DNA of 64,000 bases from Phalacrocorax aristotelis (Eukaryota > Chordata > Aves > Suliformes > Phalacrocoracidae), in contig NC_134280.1 of NCBI RefSeq assembly GCF_949628215.1, positions 49,068,621 to 49,132,620 of the forward strand, in the 5' to 3' direction. The number at the start of each line of letters is the position of its first letter. Position 1 is the first letter of the stretch. A program made the translations under genes and the position numbers. Positions 50,281-64,000 of this stretch are shown here, one piece after another. The notes under the pieces are model-generated. The model saw only the letters and a program-made list of their open reading frames with translations. It was not told where the DNA came from and made no database searches.

Positions 50281-53200
50281 GTGAATCCTTTTCAGCCTAG
50301 AAGAGATGTTGTCCTGAGTTACCTCAGCTTCTTTGTGATGCTGCCTTGTTTCTAGGCTGGTTTAATGGCTGTTCATGTTTGCTGCTGAAGAGGGATCTTT
50401 TGGTTCCTGTTCAAGTAAATTAATCTTGTAAATTGTCTTCTCTTCATTATAATATGGTTTCAGGGCACCTTCTTCCATGGGCACCACCTGTAACATTGCA
50501 GAGAAACTGATGACCCTGACCTAAAAGTTTATAAATATACGTGCGTTGACAGTGTGGAGGAGTAAGTGCAGAAAATGAACAAAATTCAGACTCTTCTTTC
50601 CAATGAGCTTCAATAATGCTCCAAATTGGAAGACTGGATTCAAATGCTTTGTTTATGATAAAGTCCCACCTTTCATAAAACATTTGGCTCTCCTTCAAGA
50701 TACAAAATATTGTCTCTTGTGTTTGGAAACACAAAATCATTCAAGAAGTGTGCGTAAACCACAGAGCTTTGTCAATTAATTTTATATATCCCCACAGAGC
50801 GCAGGCTAGAGTGTACGTGTAAATGAAGCCCGTGCCCTTAAAAGGTACTGGTGTAACAAAGCTTCTGCATCAAGATGAGATGTATGACAAGTCACTTGTT
50901 ATCTTGTCTACTTTGAGCAAAGATTGTAATGCTAGAACATATCAAGGTAAACTGATAAATTTCATATATAATAGGGAAATCAAAGGAGAAGATGGATATT
51001 CAAGAACGTTCTATAAGATTCAAGCTGTGACATTAGTAGTGGATGACTTCAGTTTGAGGAAGTTTTGTTGCCTTTGCAGCCTAGCCTTAAACAAAAATCT
51101 CAAATAGTTTATATTGTACTGTTTATTTTAGAAGGTAAGAATCACTGAGGAAGTAAATAATGTACGGTGAAGTGTTAGCGGAGCTGAGGAAGTCAATACA
51201 CAGAGGAAATCCTTGAGGTAAATACTGGAGTTTAGTCAAAATGTTGTAGGGCCTAATGAAATGATGAACTGACATTTGCATGGCGTTCTCATACAAAACC
51301 ATTCAGCAACCACAGAATAGTCAGAAAGAAAAGGAGGACTTAAAACTGAAAATGCTTTCCCAGTGTCAGAGTGGCACTATCTGCAGGTAGTTAAAAGTTG
51401 TTCATGAGGACTTAATAAAGGGGGCTGTCCACTGGTTCAGAGGTGTGACAAATATCTGATGACTCGCAAGTCATTCTGCAAGAAGATACTGGTATTTTCT
51501 AGCCCACGATTTAGGAGGCTATGAGAGCTTTTGCCTTCAAATCTTTGCCTAAATGTGGTGTTTTCTTATTGGCTCTTATCACCTTTGACAGAAAAGCCGA
51601 GACTGCTTAGAAAAAGGTATATAAAGCAAGAGAGGCAGAGTAGGGCTGTCATTACCCGACCAGCGAGAGTACTCTACATTAAAGTACTGCTTACAGAGAC
51701 TGCTACACAGAGGGAGACTAATATGCCTGCTATTGCAGGCAATCATATGTGATTTTTTTAAATAAAATGATTACTCTCTTAAAATCAGTTAGATTTTTAT
51801 CCTTCCTCCACATATTGCTGCTGTTTGGTAGGCTAGCCTAAATGTATTCAGCACTACTTTATTATCAGCTTATTCCTGTACCAACACTGTCCTCTTTAGC
51901 TTACTTTTCTCCTTCCTTTCCATTTTCCCCCTCATATTTCAGAACCAGTGAAATCCCCCTCCACTTTTCACAGCTAAGCCTACCAAGCTCTATATTCCGT
52001 GCTTTTCAGCATCGTAGTCACCGTTCTTCATTCACAGTTTGCATCTCCCTTGAATAAGGTCACCACAATCATTCATTTCTGGAGAACAACAGTCCAAGGA
52101 CATTAATAAAGAATAGAGCTGTCATAGTATGTGAATCACCTGACTGAACTCCCCCTCCCACAAGCCTTCATTGTGAAGTAGAACTCAAAAATTCCATTCC
52201 AGTATTTGAGAAATAGAAAATGCACATCCTACATGTATACTGTTTAGCAAGTGATAACTCAATTACACCAAGCAAAACAGTGCTACATTTAGTTGTAAAA
52301 GCATGCAAGCATGCAAGTTAAATTCAAATTGTAATGTCACAATTCAGACATTGCATTGGATCTGACCGCGTCAAAGTGTTGAAAAAACATTTAAAACATT
52401 AAATCCTACTTTGTATTATTCAAAACAAAATTTTGCTTCCTCTTACTGCAAGACAATACATACTGTGGGATGTTCATGCTAAATGTTGTGTAGATTTGAT
52501 TGAGAGCAAGAACAACTCAGGAAGAAAATGCCTTTATGCTTCTTAGCTTCCACTTCAATTAATGATCTTTAAACATTGGTTTAAAACAGTAGAAGACTTC
52601 ACAAGACATGCAGTGGTTTGGTAAAGGTATAATAGTTACTCTATGTTAAGTTTTAGGTTTGATGTGTGAAATTTACATATTCAAGCTTGTCCAAAACTAT
52701 AAACTATACAAAGATTCTGCTTTGTTTATAACTGAGGTGTTATTATTTCCCTTCAAGTTATTTCATTAGGAGTAATCTGGTTTAGAACTGTTTTGATCTA
52801 AGTAAAAAATGTTAGTTTCAATCTGTTTGGTATCTAATTTTCACTGGAGATAAGAGAGTTTATATTTAACAATATATATGGGACCCCCCAGATTAGGACT
52901 GAAAAAGGCTTTTTTCAGTAACAAATCTGTGATAGATCTCTTTTTAACTGAACAACACGTCTCTCAAAGATCACAACAGCCCGGCTTAATCTCAGTTCTC
53001 GGTACTAGGAACAACATACCTATCAGTGTAATTTCCTCAGATGCTTTGTAACTGTAGTTATTCTGAGTCGTAATGACCCCTATAGAAGTAACCAATTTAA
53101 TGAATTCACCGATCTTTCTCACATACCCTGTAAAAGAGGCATCTCACTAAGCTGTAGGGAGGTAAAGTAGGTGCTCACTGTTGTAATAGATCAGTGGCAG

Positions 53201-56200
53201 CACTGGGAGTTGAGGAATCCCACCTGCCCAGACCCTTTGGTCAGAAACTATTCCATGACTCAGTAATTACACTGTCATATACTTTTTCCCCAACTACACG
53301 GACGCTGTGCAGGTAGTTGCTGTTTTTTTCACTCTAGTTTTAATATAAGGGGTTAATAATGCTTGGGACATTCGGGCCTTGCTTACTGAATAACTGTTAC
53401 CTCGAGGGTGTAACTTGATTAACATCATGTAACTTAGTCTCCGGTCGGTTTACCGCTTTCCAATAACCGTGTCGGGAATACGACTGCACTAGCACAGCGC
53501 TGTAGCATTACGTGCAACGCTGGCTTACTCACCATCAGGATCCGGTAATCCTGCCCAGCATTTTCAGACAGCTCTCACGGTTCGCATTCATCTGGCCCCT
53601 GCTTGAAAGCACTACAGCTGTGTTACAAACGCCGGTGAATTAAACCCCACAAACTACAACAGGCGGACTTCTGTAGCAAGCCTGATGAGAAAGTGCAAAA
53701 GATCCTGAATTGTTTAGTTGCATTAAAAAATCCATAGGTGTCCGTAGCAGCCTCACTGGAGGCATCAGTTTTTGAAGTGACATATAACTATCTATGAAAA
53801 CTAACGTTTATGCTGTGACTAGTCAGTAACTAGATCACGTGCTACAGCTTTCGTGGTGTCCCTACCCTCCACAGGGCATACATGGCATCGTGAAAGAGTC
53901 CTTGCCATTTTAAATAGGTAAGAACCTGACTGTTCCTGCATCTGCTCAACACTCTGTAAACCTCTTCTTTAGGGTTATTAATGCACACCTGTCTTGCCAC
54001 TGACACGGCTGCTGCTGAAGGACTTACGAAGTACATAACAAAAATACCATCAGCATACTCACCCTGTCACACACAATCACTGCCATATTTTACTGACGCT
54101 CGCAGAAAGAAGAGGGACCACGGTAGGGTCAGAGCTGGCACTGCAAGCTGGTGAGCCTCCTGAGCCTTTTCCTACGACCTTGGTCTTTCACAAAGAAAGA
54201 AGAGTGAGAAGAAAGGAATGAAATAAACTTCCCTGGAAGCATAAATGCCTTTTCCCCAGGAGATGGCGAGCTTGGTCTCCTATTTCCTCAGAAGTTCCTC
54301 GGCAGGAAGCAGCAGTCTGGGCTGACCTTAGCAGAAGCTGGGAGGAATCGAGCGCCTGCAACAGCCCAAACAGGACCGGTCACTTTAGCAGCAAAAGGGA
54401 AAGGGGGACGTTATTCACTGGTTAGCAAAAGGTCTCTCATCTGCCAACACATTTGTGGGTTGAGGCAGCTGAGCACATTTTAGGGGAAGCTGGCAGAGAT
54501 GGTGGTAGCGGGTTCTCTGCAGTGTGCCAGTCATTTTCATCACAAAGAAGTAGGAACCCTTCCTTTTGTTTTGCCAGGTTAGATGCAAATTCCTCCGGGG
54601 GCAGCCTTGGCACCTGCAAGGGAAAGAACAGCATTGTATTTAAAGGGATGCCAGACAACTGGGAACGCTTCCAAAGTGGCCCATCTCAGACAATGCAAGT
54701 TTTGCATAGATTTGTCTTTAAATAGTGGTGAGCAGTATAAAAATAATCTCTGGAGAAGGAAGAAAGATGTAGGGAGAGAGAGTTCCTTCTCTCCCAAGCA
54801 TGTTACAAGCCAATTTTAAACAGTGCACTAAGCACAACGGCATCCTATATATTTGATCTCTGACTTTGTATATACAACTTCTCTTGCTTTTTTGCTCGCT
54901 TTGCTGCTGCTGTTTATATAAGGCCCCAGATAAAAGCATCCCCTCTCCTCACTGACCCTTCTGCACCCGCACCTCCCAGGAGGCATCGTCTGGCCCGTCT
55001 GAGAGAAGTGCTGATGCACACCAGCAACACTGACATGCCACAAAGTGCTGTCAAATACGCAAAGCAAACACACTGAACAGAGACAGTTAAATAGCATCCC
55101 ATTTGCATCCTTAGTCTCTTCTAGTTACTGCTGTTGTAAAAGGCTGGTTTGGAACAATAGCAGGTATGGCTTTTTTTGATTTTTCCCCTCTAAGGAAGAC
55201 AGCATTTTTCAAGTTGACAGCATCCCTTTATGCTGATGAGATGGTGAAGGTTGAGTGCCAACTAACAGCAGAAATATAATAGCATCCATTAGAGCTGTTA
55301 GCTAGAGCCTGCCAGTGCTTCTGTTAGTAATTTAGAGGGTTATAACTCAGCCATGCAAAGAAGATGCAGGAGAAACTTTACATTGAATATCTGGACCTGG
55401 CAGTAGGCTTTTTAGTTTCTTACAAAAAAGTAAATGTCAAGTTTGGTTTGACACTCTGGACCATGCTGCACGGAAGAGAGAAACCTAGATGAGAGGACTG
55501 CAGTATACGAATGCCTGGCCTTTGCACTGACAGGGAACTGGGCTAATTGGAAACGCTGACATCTTTACAACTGTGTCAGTGACTGTAGGTCCAGGGGTGT
55601 CCAAACCCCTGTTCTGTATCAGCAAGTCTTGAGGCAAATGTCACCGTCACTTCCAAACAAAGCACTATACAAGTCAGCAAGGCTCCCTGAGCTGTCTCTC
55701 TGCTCCAAGTAGCAGCAGGGCTTAGCCCCACGTAGAGTTCACCGGAGGTTCATGACCAGAATCAGTAAGTTACACACAGTCCGAAGTATTTTGGTTCCTT
55801 AGTGCTTTGTGGCACTGGTGCCTTATTCCCCAGCCTGTTTCTACATTTATCTTATTTATATGCCCACAGAGACACATGACCTTTTTTATTACTTTTTTTT
55901 TTTTTTTTTAAATACAGTAATAACAGTCTGTATTACTCCATGCTTTATCAAATCAGAATGGCAGAAAGTCACGGATAATCTAGAAAATTTGAACTGGATG
56001 TCGACAGACAGCTGATATGCTTTTGTAAAGACTTGTCTAGTGACAATCTGAAGATCAGAATGAAATCAAAGGAACACAAAAGCACGACTGAGTGCTCTGC
56101 ATAACTGAAAGTTATGAGAAGTGCATTTACAGAAAACTTTTTTTTCCCCCACTCGGAAAAGGACAGCATGAAAGTGTACTTGGCCCTCTGTGTCTCAGGA

Positions 56201-59200
56201 TGTTTTCCTGAGCGCAGGTGGTAAACTTCAAACACCCTTATCACTCTCATCTACCACACCAGCCCCGTAAGCAAGCTTATTTACAATTTCTACCCATTGC
56301 TTTCCAGTGACCTCATTTCTCCCTTTGGTGCTGTCTTAAAAGTTCTGGCTAATATTAAAGGCACTAAAATAGACATGTTCAAAGCAACCCTTGTGGGTGT
56401 GGTAACGTAGTTCTCAATAAAACAAAGACCCTTTAAATGAAACAAAAGCTGGACACATTTTTGCCCTGTCCTCAGGCAAGAAACAAATTAAAAACTTTTC
56501 CTATGCTTTCAAAAAAATAAAATAAAATGGCTAAGCGAAAAAAATCTAACCAAGGTGCACCTGTAGTTCCCTCTTCTGTCCTAGTTTGTGTACCACCTCT
56601 CTAGACTGCATGTTCTCTGAGGCAGGGACCTTGTCCTCATAGCCTCATGTAGGGGCCGATGCTGCCACCGGTACTCTCATCAATAACAACACAGATCCTG
56701 TCCCTTGGTTGTAATGCATCACCAAGGTAGTTTAGTTAGTTCGGGATCCAACTTCAGGCTTTCTGGTTGCTTGACAGAGCAGTGGTCTTCTCTTTTCCTC
56801 AGTAAGTAAGGCTGACCTATGCAGTTTAATGGGAGGATTGTGTCCCCAGTGACAGCTCACAGAGAAACGGTCCAATTTTCAGAGGTGTGGAGTAGTTTCT
56901 TTGGAATTTCAGACACTTCTGATAACCTTCCCTTTGGCCCATCCAATCTGCAGTACCAGAAGAGATCCCAGTACAATTTTTCCCAAGAGAAATTATTTCT
57001 GTGGCATTTTTGGTTAAAATTTCTTCTTCCTCTACTTCCCTTTTTACAGAAATCATTCTGTATCACACATGCAGTCATCCTCCACTCCAGAGCAGACTGC
57101 ACTCTGGCAGTGAAAGGACACTGTCCTATTTCAAGAATAATAACAAATGAAAAGTAACAAATTTTTTAAAAATTTACACAGATGGTCTGCCTCTGTTGAA
57201 ACAACGAAGAGAGCTATGTATTCTGCTAGTAACTGAAAATTAACTCGACTTACAGGTGATGAAATTCAATTCACTGGTAATTCTCTAGAGAGGGGGAAAA
57301 AGCTTTAGGGATGATCACGCATACACAATAAATATCCTGGTCACTAATTATATTTATTCTTAAGAACGGGGAGCTTATTCTCATTAGCAGGCTCTGGGGA
57401 AGGGGTGCCTAAGAGTACGCACTGGTGCAACTCTGGACCACAGCCTGGTTTTCCTTAGACCTCTGCATGCCCTACAAGAAATCAAACCTCTCACACCACC
57501 TTCATTGCAGAAAAAAAGAGAGGGCCCAGGAGAGCACCTGCAGTTCTCCAGGCTCATCAGTGATGTCTGATACCGGGCAGTGGGATGGGGTTTGTCCTTC
57601 ATAGCAGAACTGGAGGCTTTGATGTCATCTCTGGGACCCCAGTAAAACTGAAGCTGGTTGCCGGGGTGGGGGTGAGAGTGAGGCCTGGAAACGCAGACTT
57701 CTGAGCTCCATCCTTGCCTCTGCTGTGATTCCTGTGCGTCTCACTTTGCCTCTGCCTTCTGCCTAGCAGGTGGAAAGCTAGGTTACACCTGTTTTGGGGG
57801 AGATAGGATAATTAACCCATCCACTTTGTATTTAGCCTCCTGAAGTGTGTAGGCAAAGGAACTTAAAAGTGTACTGAGCGTATTGGCAACTAAAAGATGT
57901 CAATGCCAGAGTATTGTGTTCCCTATGACAGCACAGGCTGAAATTATTTTCTGCTGCCTACAAAGGAAAGTGTTTTGCAGAATTTATCACTCCCTCCAGT
58001 TCCTCAGGAGCACAGTACCACACAGCTTTGAAAATACAACAGGGTTCAACTCTTGAACTAAAACCTGATTCACTATGACAATGCTCTTCAAAGGGACTGC
58101 ATCCTGCTGGGCTTTATAGCTGAGAGCAAGTCTTCACCTCTCCCTGACCCACTTTAAAAGTTTGTCCTTCTACCTCATTCATATGAAAGGCTTCAGAAGG
58201 AAACTGTGAATGGAGGCCACAATGAAAAAGCAGCTCATCTGTTTCGGAAGAACCCCCTTTGCTTTGTCTCAATTTTAGACCTTCTGTGTAAACCGGCAAC
58301 TATTGAGACGATTCCCCTGCACACATCCCCCTCTCTTCTCCCCCTCTCCAGCAGCATCTTGTTCTTCAGCCTTGCCTCACCTTTCGTATAGCTGTGACTG
58401 GGGAGATTAATTTGCTGGGCACAGGAAAGAAATTCCATGTATTTAAATTCCCTGCTGTCTGTGCAATGCACGTGCAGAGCAAGGAAGGGAGTGTGGCACT
58501 TCCAAATGAATCAAGCCTGGATGATTCTGATCGACTCACTGACATGAATTTCATTTTCACAGCTAGCTCCCTGTTGCCTAGGGTGTTTTGGTTTTGTCAG
58601 AGTTGCCTGGTTTCTGGTCATTTGCTGTAGGATTTGCTACAGAATAAATGTATCCTGGAGGGCAGTGTAGCCTCTGCAGGCCTTTAGGAGGGTCTGCAAA
58701 GCTTACAGATACCAGCAATGTCTCATGGGTGGAGTGATGTATCGCTCAAATAAACCTGAGATGAAGCAAATGCAGGGGACAGGGAAGGGGCCTAATAAGG
58801 CTTCAGCTAGCCTAAGTGCAATATAAATACAGGTTTTGGGGTTTTTTTAGCTGAAATCAACCAGGGACTTCTTCATTGCTATTTATTGCCTTATTAACCC
58901 ACTTTCATTATAGCATTTATGATGTTTGGACATCCCACACCTGACAGAGAAATGCCTGCAATGAACTAGTTATGGTCAGGTGCTGTCCTTTATTAAGGCT
59001 GGCCCACAAAGAGGTTTATGGGTCTATTACTATTCCCTTGAGATTTACAGTATGCTGACTGATGAAAAAAATGTCATAAGCTATTTTATAATTGTAAAAC
59101 AGCCCCTCAGCCAGTGTTTCTGCCTCTCTTCCTCCCCTCACACCCCTCAGGAGCCCTCAGAATGCACCACCGAAAAGATCCCTCGTCTCTAGAGTGCCGG

Positions 59201-62200
59201 TCATTACACGCAGCTATCACGTTATCATGCAGTCCTACTGCGCTTCTGAAAATAAAACGGAAGTTAACGCAAGCCATCTCCACAGATTTCCCCCCCATCC
59301 CCTTACCTCCCAGCTCTTTTTAATGCCGTGTTAGCACCTTTGTGTTCAGTTTGGAGCACAGACTGAAGGGCAGGTCTGCTGCTAGGACCCAGGACTGGGG
59401 CTCTCTCTGGTGTTAATCCTGGCTTTGCACGTCTGTGACATGACTGCAGGCAGCACAGGGCTCTCTAACCAGCCGGGAGCTCTTAGGAAGGCAATGACAG
59501 CATCAATACCACTCCAATGACTACAGCTTGCCTTTTTTATTTGGCACTAGGAGCATAGCAGAAAAAAAAGAGAGGGACTGAAGCAGGGAGGGAAGGATCA
59601 ATTTTACTATGCTCTTTGCGAGAAACAAGAATGAAAATGTTCACCAGTCAGCCTAGTTGATGAGAAATGACAGGCTGAGATTGACCTACACCATGGAGGG
59701 CTCCTGGTGGAGGGCTCCCGAGGGGCGCGAGGCGAGGAAGAGAGGCAGAATTTTAGTTTTAACACATATTAACTGATTGCTTACTAAAGATTAAACTTAG
59801 CAAAACCTTTGATTTAGAAGATCAATACCTAAATTCACCTGAAAAAACAGCTTGTATTAAAAATATATCTACTAATTCTGGCCTGACCCAGAAAGGCTAG
59901 ATTCCCCACAAAACATGCAGTTTAGAGCATGTAGCGGGTGCACCTGGTCCTGCAGATTGCAGTGCCAAGTCCAGTTGTTCAGTGAGCCTGGTGGGTACAG
60001 CAGTAGGGATCCAGGTAGCGGTTCGGAAGGGAGATCTGAAAATAGGCAGTGCTTTAAACAGCCAATTGTCAGTCACTATTTGCAATTTAGTGGGAAGCAA
60101 GCAGGAAAGCCTCCAAATAAGAGAACTGACTGCTACATAAGGGCTTTGTGCTCTAGCTACTAGCTGGCAACAAAATTTTTGCTGATTCTGATGCAGCAAG
60201 CTTTAATCCTGCTGTTATCGACACTGTATATTTCCAGGTTTAAACACTCCCAGTAGATAAAATGTCCTTGAAAACTCAGTGTCTCTTTAATTCCCAACAC
60301 TTTACTTGAAAACATAATCTTAAATACCACATTAACCAATGACCACAGCATCTTTCATCTCTCTGGGACTCTTTTCTATTTGATATCTACACAATCCACT
60401 GAAGTAGCCTCAGAAGTGCTGTTAAGAGACCTAGTGCAACACCGCTGAAGTCAGATGGCAGATCGCCCTAAAACTACATATCCTGACATTCAAGGAGACA
60501 ACTGAAGAAGAAATAGCTCACGAAAGGCAAAGCCTTTCAGAGTAGCAGAAAGATGGACAGGGCACAGTAAAGTCATTGTCACACACCTTCATCTGATTGT
60601 GAATGAATCCTTAGAGAGTAATTTCATTTTACGGTTTTAAACTCGCAAATATCAGGGTTCAGCCACACAATCAGCCTACCGCCATTGAAGAGACATTGCA
60701 TGTCAGCTGGGCCATGCTAACTCACTAGTGCCTTCTGCTTCCAGTGCCTGAGAGCGCACACACAACTGCACTAACTTCAACTGCAGCAAGAGGCAGGTTC
60801 ACACCTTTCACCTTACACTTACCTCGTTCAGGCAGGACATGGTCAGGTTGGAAATGCCAAGTTAAGGCCATATTGTATCCCCTTCTGAATGGTTGGGGCT
60901 AGTCTGTCTCATCGTGTGCTAGGTTTAAATGTGGTTTGCTAGCAAAGGATTCACAGGAGATGAACCCCCTCAAGCATCCATTCACCTGCTCTGCAAGTTT
61001 TCTGAACTCAACCCCTGAACCAATTTTTGCGACAGGTGTCTACACCAATGGCCAACTTGGCTCAGAGCTCTGCAGTGCTCAAGGGAAGAGATGGAGTGTA
61101 ATTTTTCAGTGTGAGCCACCCAGGCCCTGTTGCAACAGAGACTCCTTGGCTTGCACAGACAAGCTCTTTGACAATGAGTCGGGGCGCAGCTCTCATGCCA
61201 ACATTTCACCTTGCACACTCTGCCCCCCTCTGAAGATTTGCAGCTCTGCGAGTCTCTGCTATGGCTCTTGCCTCGCAGGCAGGCAGGATAACTGGGGGTC
61301 AGCGAGCAGACCCCTCTGGCTTCTGTCTCTGGCTGTTGCACCTCTAGCATTATCAGAAGGAGTCAGAGAAAATCAAACATGATGGCATAAGCATTTAGGG
61401 CAGTGGGCAGGAAAGGGCAGGGAACACAGAAAAGTTTTGGGGAATCTGGTTTGGGGATGTCACTGTTTCGTATTTAAATAATAAGGTTTGGTATTTAAAT
61501 AATGAGGCTACCAATTTCAAGATAAACTCTCACAGGTTGCAAAAGGCCTCAAATTAATTCCAACACTCCTCTCGGTCTCATCAGCTTTTTTTCTTGCCTG
61601 CTCCTTCACCCGAATGCTTAGGAACCCCAGTGGGAAGGCTGGAGGAGGGAGGTCTGTTCCCCTCACACAACTTTTACTGACAGGGAGAGCATCCAAGCTG
61701 AAGGGGACATGGGGCCTAGCTGTAAATAAGTGTTCAAACCAACCACTTCCAGCTTTGTATATAAATTATATGTTACTGCACTTGCAGATCTTGGATTCAC
61801 AGCCCTGCAGAAAAAGGCTGAGCACAGTCAACTTTAGCAACAAAGCAGAAGAAACACATGCTTATGAAGAGATCAGCAGGAGGGACTCACCGATGCTGGG
61901 ATTTTCAGCTCTGCCTGCAGGAGCTCCCACCAGTCAGACAGACAAACAGGACCCTGTCATCTAGTAATCCAAACAGCATGTTCTGTCAGCCTGAAAGGGG
62001 CCAATGTTTCCCTCCTTGTTCCATCTCACTCTGAATTGCTCATTTGTATGTGCTTGACAGTGAAAGGGTTAACTTGGAGAGAATTCCTCAATATCCTCTT
62101 CTGAACATGATGGAAATGTCAAGTGACCCCTGTGGTCCAGCACATTCACTCAGACCAGAGGCTGCTTCCTCATTAGCAACAATAAATTCAAAGCAGATGG

Positions 62201-64000
62201 AAAAACTGTGCCCCATTCTCTGATCCAGCTTTCAAACCCCTTTGATTTCAGAATCCCTTGGCTGCTCTTTGACTTTTCTCACCTGTCAAATTCCCTGGAA
62301 AGATTGATAGGGTCTGGACAGGAGGACATCAGTGCAAATTCCGGTACCAGTCCCCTCCCCTGCTGAACTTCCCACATGTGACCATGTTAATTGCAGCTTC
62401 TTTCTCTGCCTTTGATGTAAAGACCCTTTGATTTTTTTTTTCTCCTACCCTTCCTCCATCACCAGTTTATTACAACACTTTGCAAGGGTCAACGGCTAAC
62501 TCCTCACCACGTCTGCATTACTTCTGTCTTACACAAACTGGCATGTTACCAGGCCAGGCTAGAAACCACTGAAAACTATGATAAGTTTCTTTAGAGAGCA
62601 TCTGTGTCTTCCACACCACAAGCTGAATGCCACAAAGTAAGACGCAGTATGGAAAGGACAGCAAGATAACAACCTAAGTCTAATGCCTGGAGAAGACACC
62701 ACAGCAAAGGCAACACCAGGACAGGGTTAGTGATTGAGCAAGATTCCCCCATACCGTGACTTGCAGAAGGTGAGGCAGGAGGGTGCTACTGAGTGACTCA
62801 GGCAGGAGACAGGTGCACCACTACTTCTGATGACTCTTTCCCTCAGCTAGCACAAGACCTTTCCTGCAGCACCTTTCCTTGTTCCTTGGAAACCAAGTTT
62901 CCCTGCTGCCTTTTTAAGAAACATATTTGTCCCAGTCCCCGGCCTGGATGTGAATTTTCAGTTGACTGCTTCTCGTTACACCCAGGTGGTGGGAGACAGA
63001 AGGACCCTCTTCCCCCACCCCGCTGCCATTGAAGTCTTCTTTCACATCCCCTCATGCAGCTCCTAACAGTGATTTACCCAAGGTTACCCTGGGGAGCAAC
63101 CCTCACCCTGAGGCCCTGACACTTCTACACCCTTCTGGAGGCTCAGAGCCATCTGCCTTCCCCCTGCCCCTCGCAAAAGGCCCATTTTAGCTGCTGCCGC
63201 CCTGCCCAGCTTCATCCCATCCTGCCTCCTGCCCCACTAAAATCCCGTGCACACGTACTACCTCTGTGAAAGGAGCCATTTCTACAGGCAGAAACACTGG
63301 GGAGCCCCAAAAGTAGGTAGGGGTCCTTCCCTTCTTCCCTTTCTCCCCTCAAAGCTCAGCTTGAACAAGACAACACTGGCTGATGAGGCTTGGTAGATAC
63401 CCCATCCACCATCCCAGTCCCATTGTGGACAGAAACCAACTCTGCCAGTTAAGCCAGCTACTATACTCCAGTACACCATTTCTACCTTTGATAAGCAAAC
63501 CTGTGTTTCCCTGTGGATCTGTGATCTTGGCGGCAGAGGTTTGTGTCTGTTCCCCACTCCTCCTTGGTGCTGCAGGCGCTGCTCCTCACTCGCAATCCAG
63601 GACAGGAGGTCATATACCATTGCAGACTGTGAAGAACCATTCCTAAAAACTGAGCAGGTCCTAGCCATCCTGGAGCTGTCCTGGCCCTTCAGGAAGACCA
63701 CAGAAAAGTTTGCCTAAGCAAGGCGTGCTGAAATGAGGTTCAAAGTCTGTTGCATTACACACAAACCTCTAGGAAAACCTAAGTCATAAAACCAGCCTCA
63801 AATCACATTAGCCTGAGGTTTTTGACCTCTCCCAGAGCTGCTGACCCAACAGTCTTCCAAAGTAAGGCAAAATTCACTTTTATACATCGCTGTGATGACT
63901 CCCTACTTCTTGCAAAAACATAGCAACACATATTGCTGGAACTAATGAATGGTTACCGGGATGCCTCAGCTGTCACGGCATGTGCCAGGCTGGGAGAGCA
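50281..64000. other. Intergenic interval downstream of COMMD9, no gene recognised
   Basis: By synteny, the 3' end of LDLRAD3 should lie further right on the minus strand, but none of its exons was recognised on either strand in this 13.7 kb. Long 3'UTR sequence without coding potential cannot be excluded. Small features include a T run near 55890, a 21-bp-period duplication at 61471-61507, and scattered open frames of at most 148 codons with no supporting features. Confidence 0.55.
61471..61507 (+). repeat. Short tandem duplication, period 21 bp
   Basis: TATTTAAATAATAAGG at 61471 recurs as TATTTAAATAATGAGG at 61492 with one substitution. Each copy contains the palindrome ATTTAAAT. Confidence 0.75.

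Noticed and set aside
50823..51107. 94-codon frame downstream of COMMD9
   Set aside because: No homology and no splice context; it falls beyond the probable 3' end of COMMD9.
53842..54036. 64-codon minus-strand frame tested as a possible LDLRAD3 exon
   Set aside because: None of the LDL-receptor class A cysteines or the PPxY-rich tail of LDLRAD3 is present.
54915..54923. TATATAAGG, resembling a TATA box
   Set aside because: No gene starts downstream, and a similar TATATAAGG-like string occurs near 46073, so chance occurrence is likely.
60936..61382. 148-codon open frame, plus strand, cysteine-containing
   Set aside because: No recognisable domain, no splice or promoter context; length is possible by chance.

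Overview
This is vertebrate, almost certainly avian, nuclear DNA. It contains split genes with GT-AG introns, CpG-island promoters, and several CR1 LINE fragments of the bird type, recognisable by their 'AATCATAGAATC'-like 3' ends. The sequence does not identify the species. No bacterial genes, CRISPR array, virus-like element or rRNA/tRNA gene was found.

Two genes can be supported. (1) PRR5L (Protor-2, an mTORC2/Rictor-associated protein) lies on the minus strand at the left edge. Its start-codon exon (about 1554-1747, ATG at 1723-1721) and the next coding exon (83-163) are present; the rest continues beyond base 1. A CpG island at about 13.75-14.72 kb is the best candidate for its promoter and first non-coding exon. 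(2) COMMD9 (a COMM-domain subunit of the COMMD/CCDC22/CCDC93 complex) lies complete on the plus strand in six coding exons from 43028 to 49437, giving 198 residues. It has its own CpG-island promoter at about 42.8-43.46 kb. The two genes diverge, with about 28.6 kb between the islands. The order matches the human LDLRAD3-COMMD9-PRR5L neighbourhood at 11p12-13. LDLRAD3 would be expected to the right, but no exon of it was recognised here.

Layout: 1-1747 PRR5L coding exons; 1.75-13.99 kb probable PRR5L 5' intron (a MIR-like SINE, G-rich tracts); 13.75-14.72 kb CpG island; 14.73-42.8 kb intergenic, with CR1 copies at about 28.03-29.14 kb (+), 37.13-37.66 kb (-) and 41.27-42.24 kb (-), plus short tandem repeats; 42.8-49.44 kb COMMD9, with a CR1 in intron 3; 50.3-64 kb intergenic with nothing recognised.

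The most unusual local feature is at the COMMD9 start. An exact 29-bp direct repeat, 55 bp apart, duplicates the start-codon context together with a YY1-type CAAGATGGCGGC motif. The upstream copy opens a 14-codon uORF that stops 10 nt before the real ATG. Most of the other open frames in this window are short, lack coding signals, and were not called.
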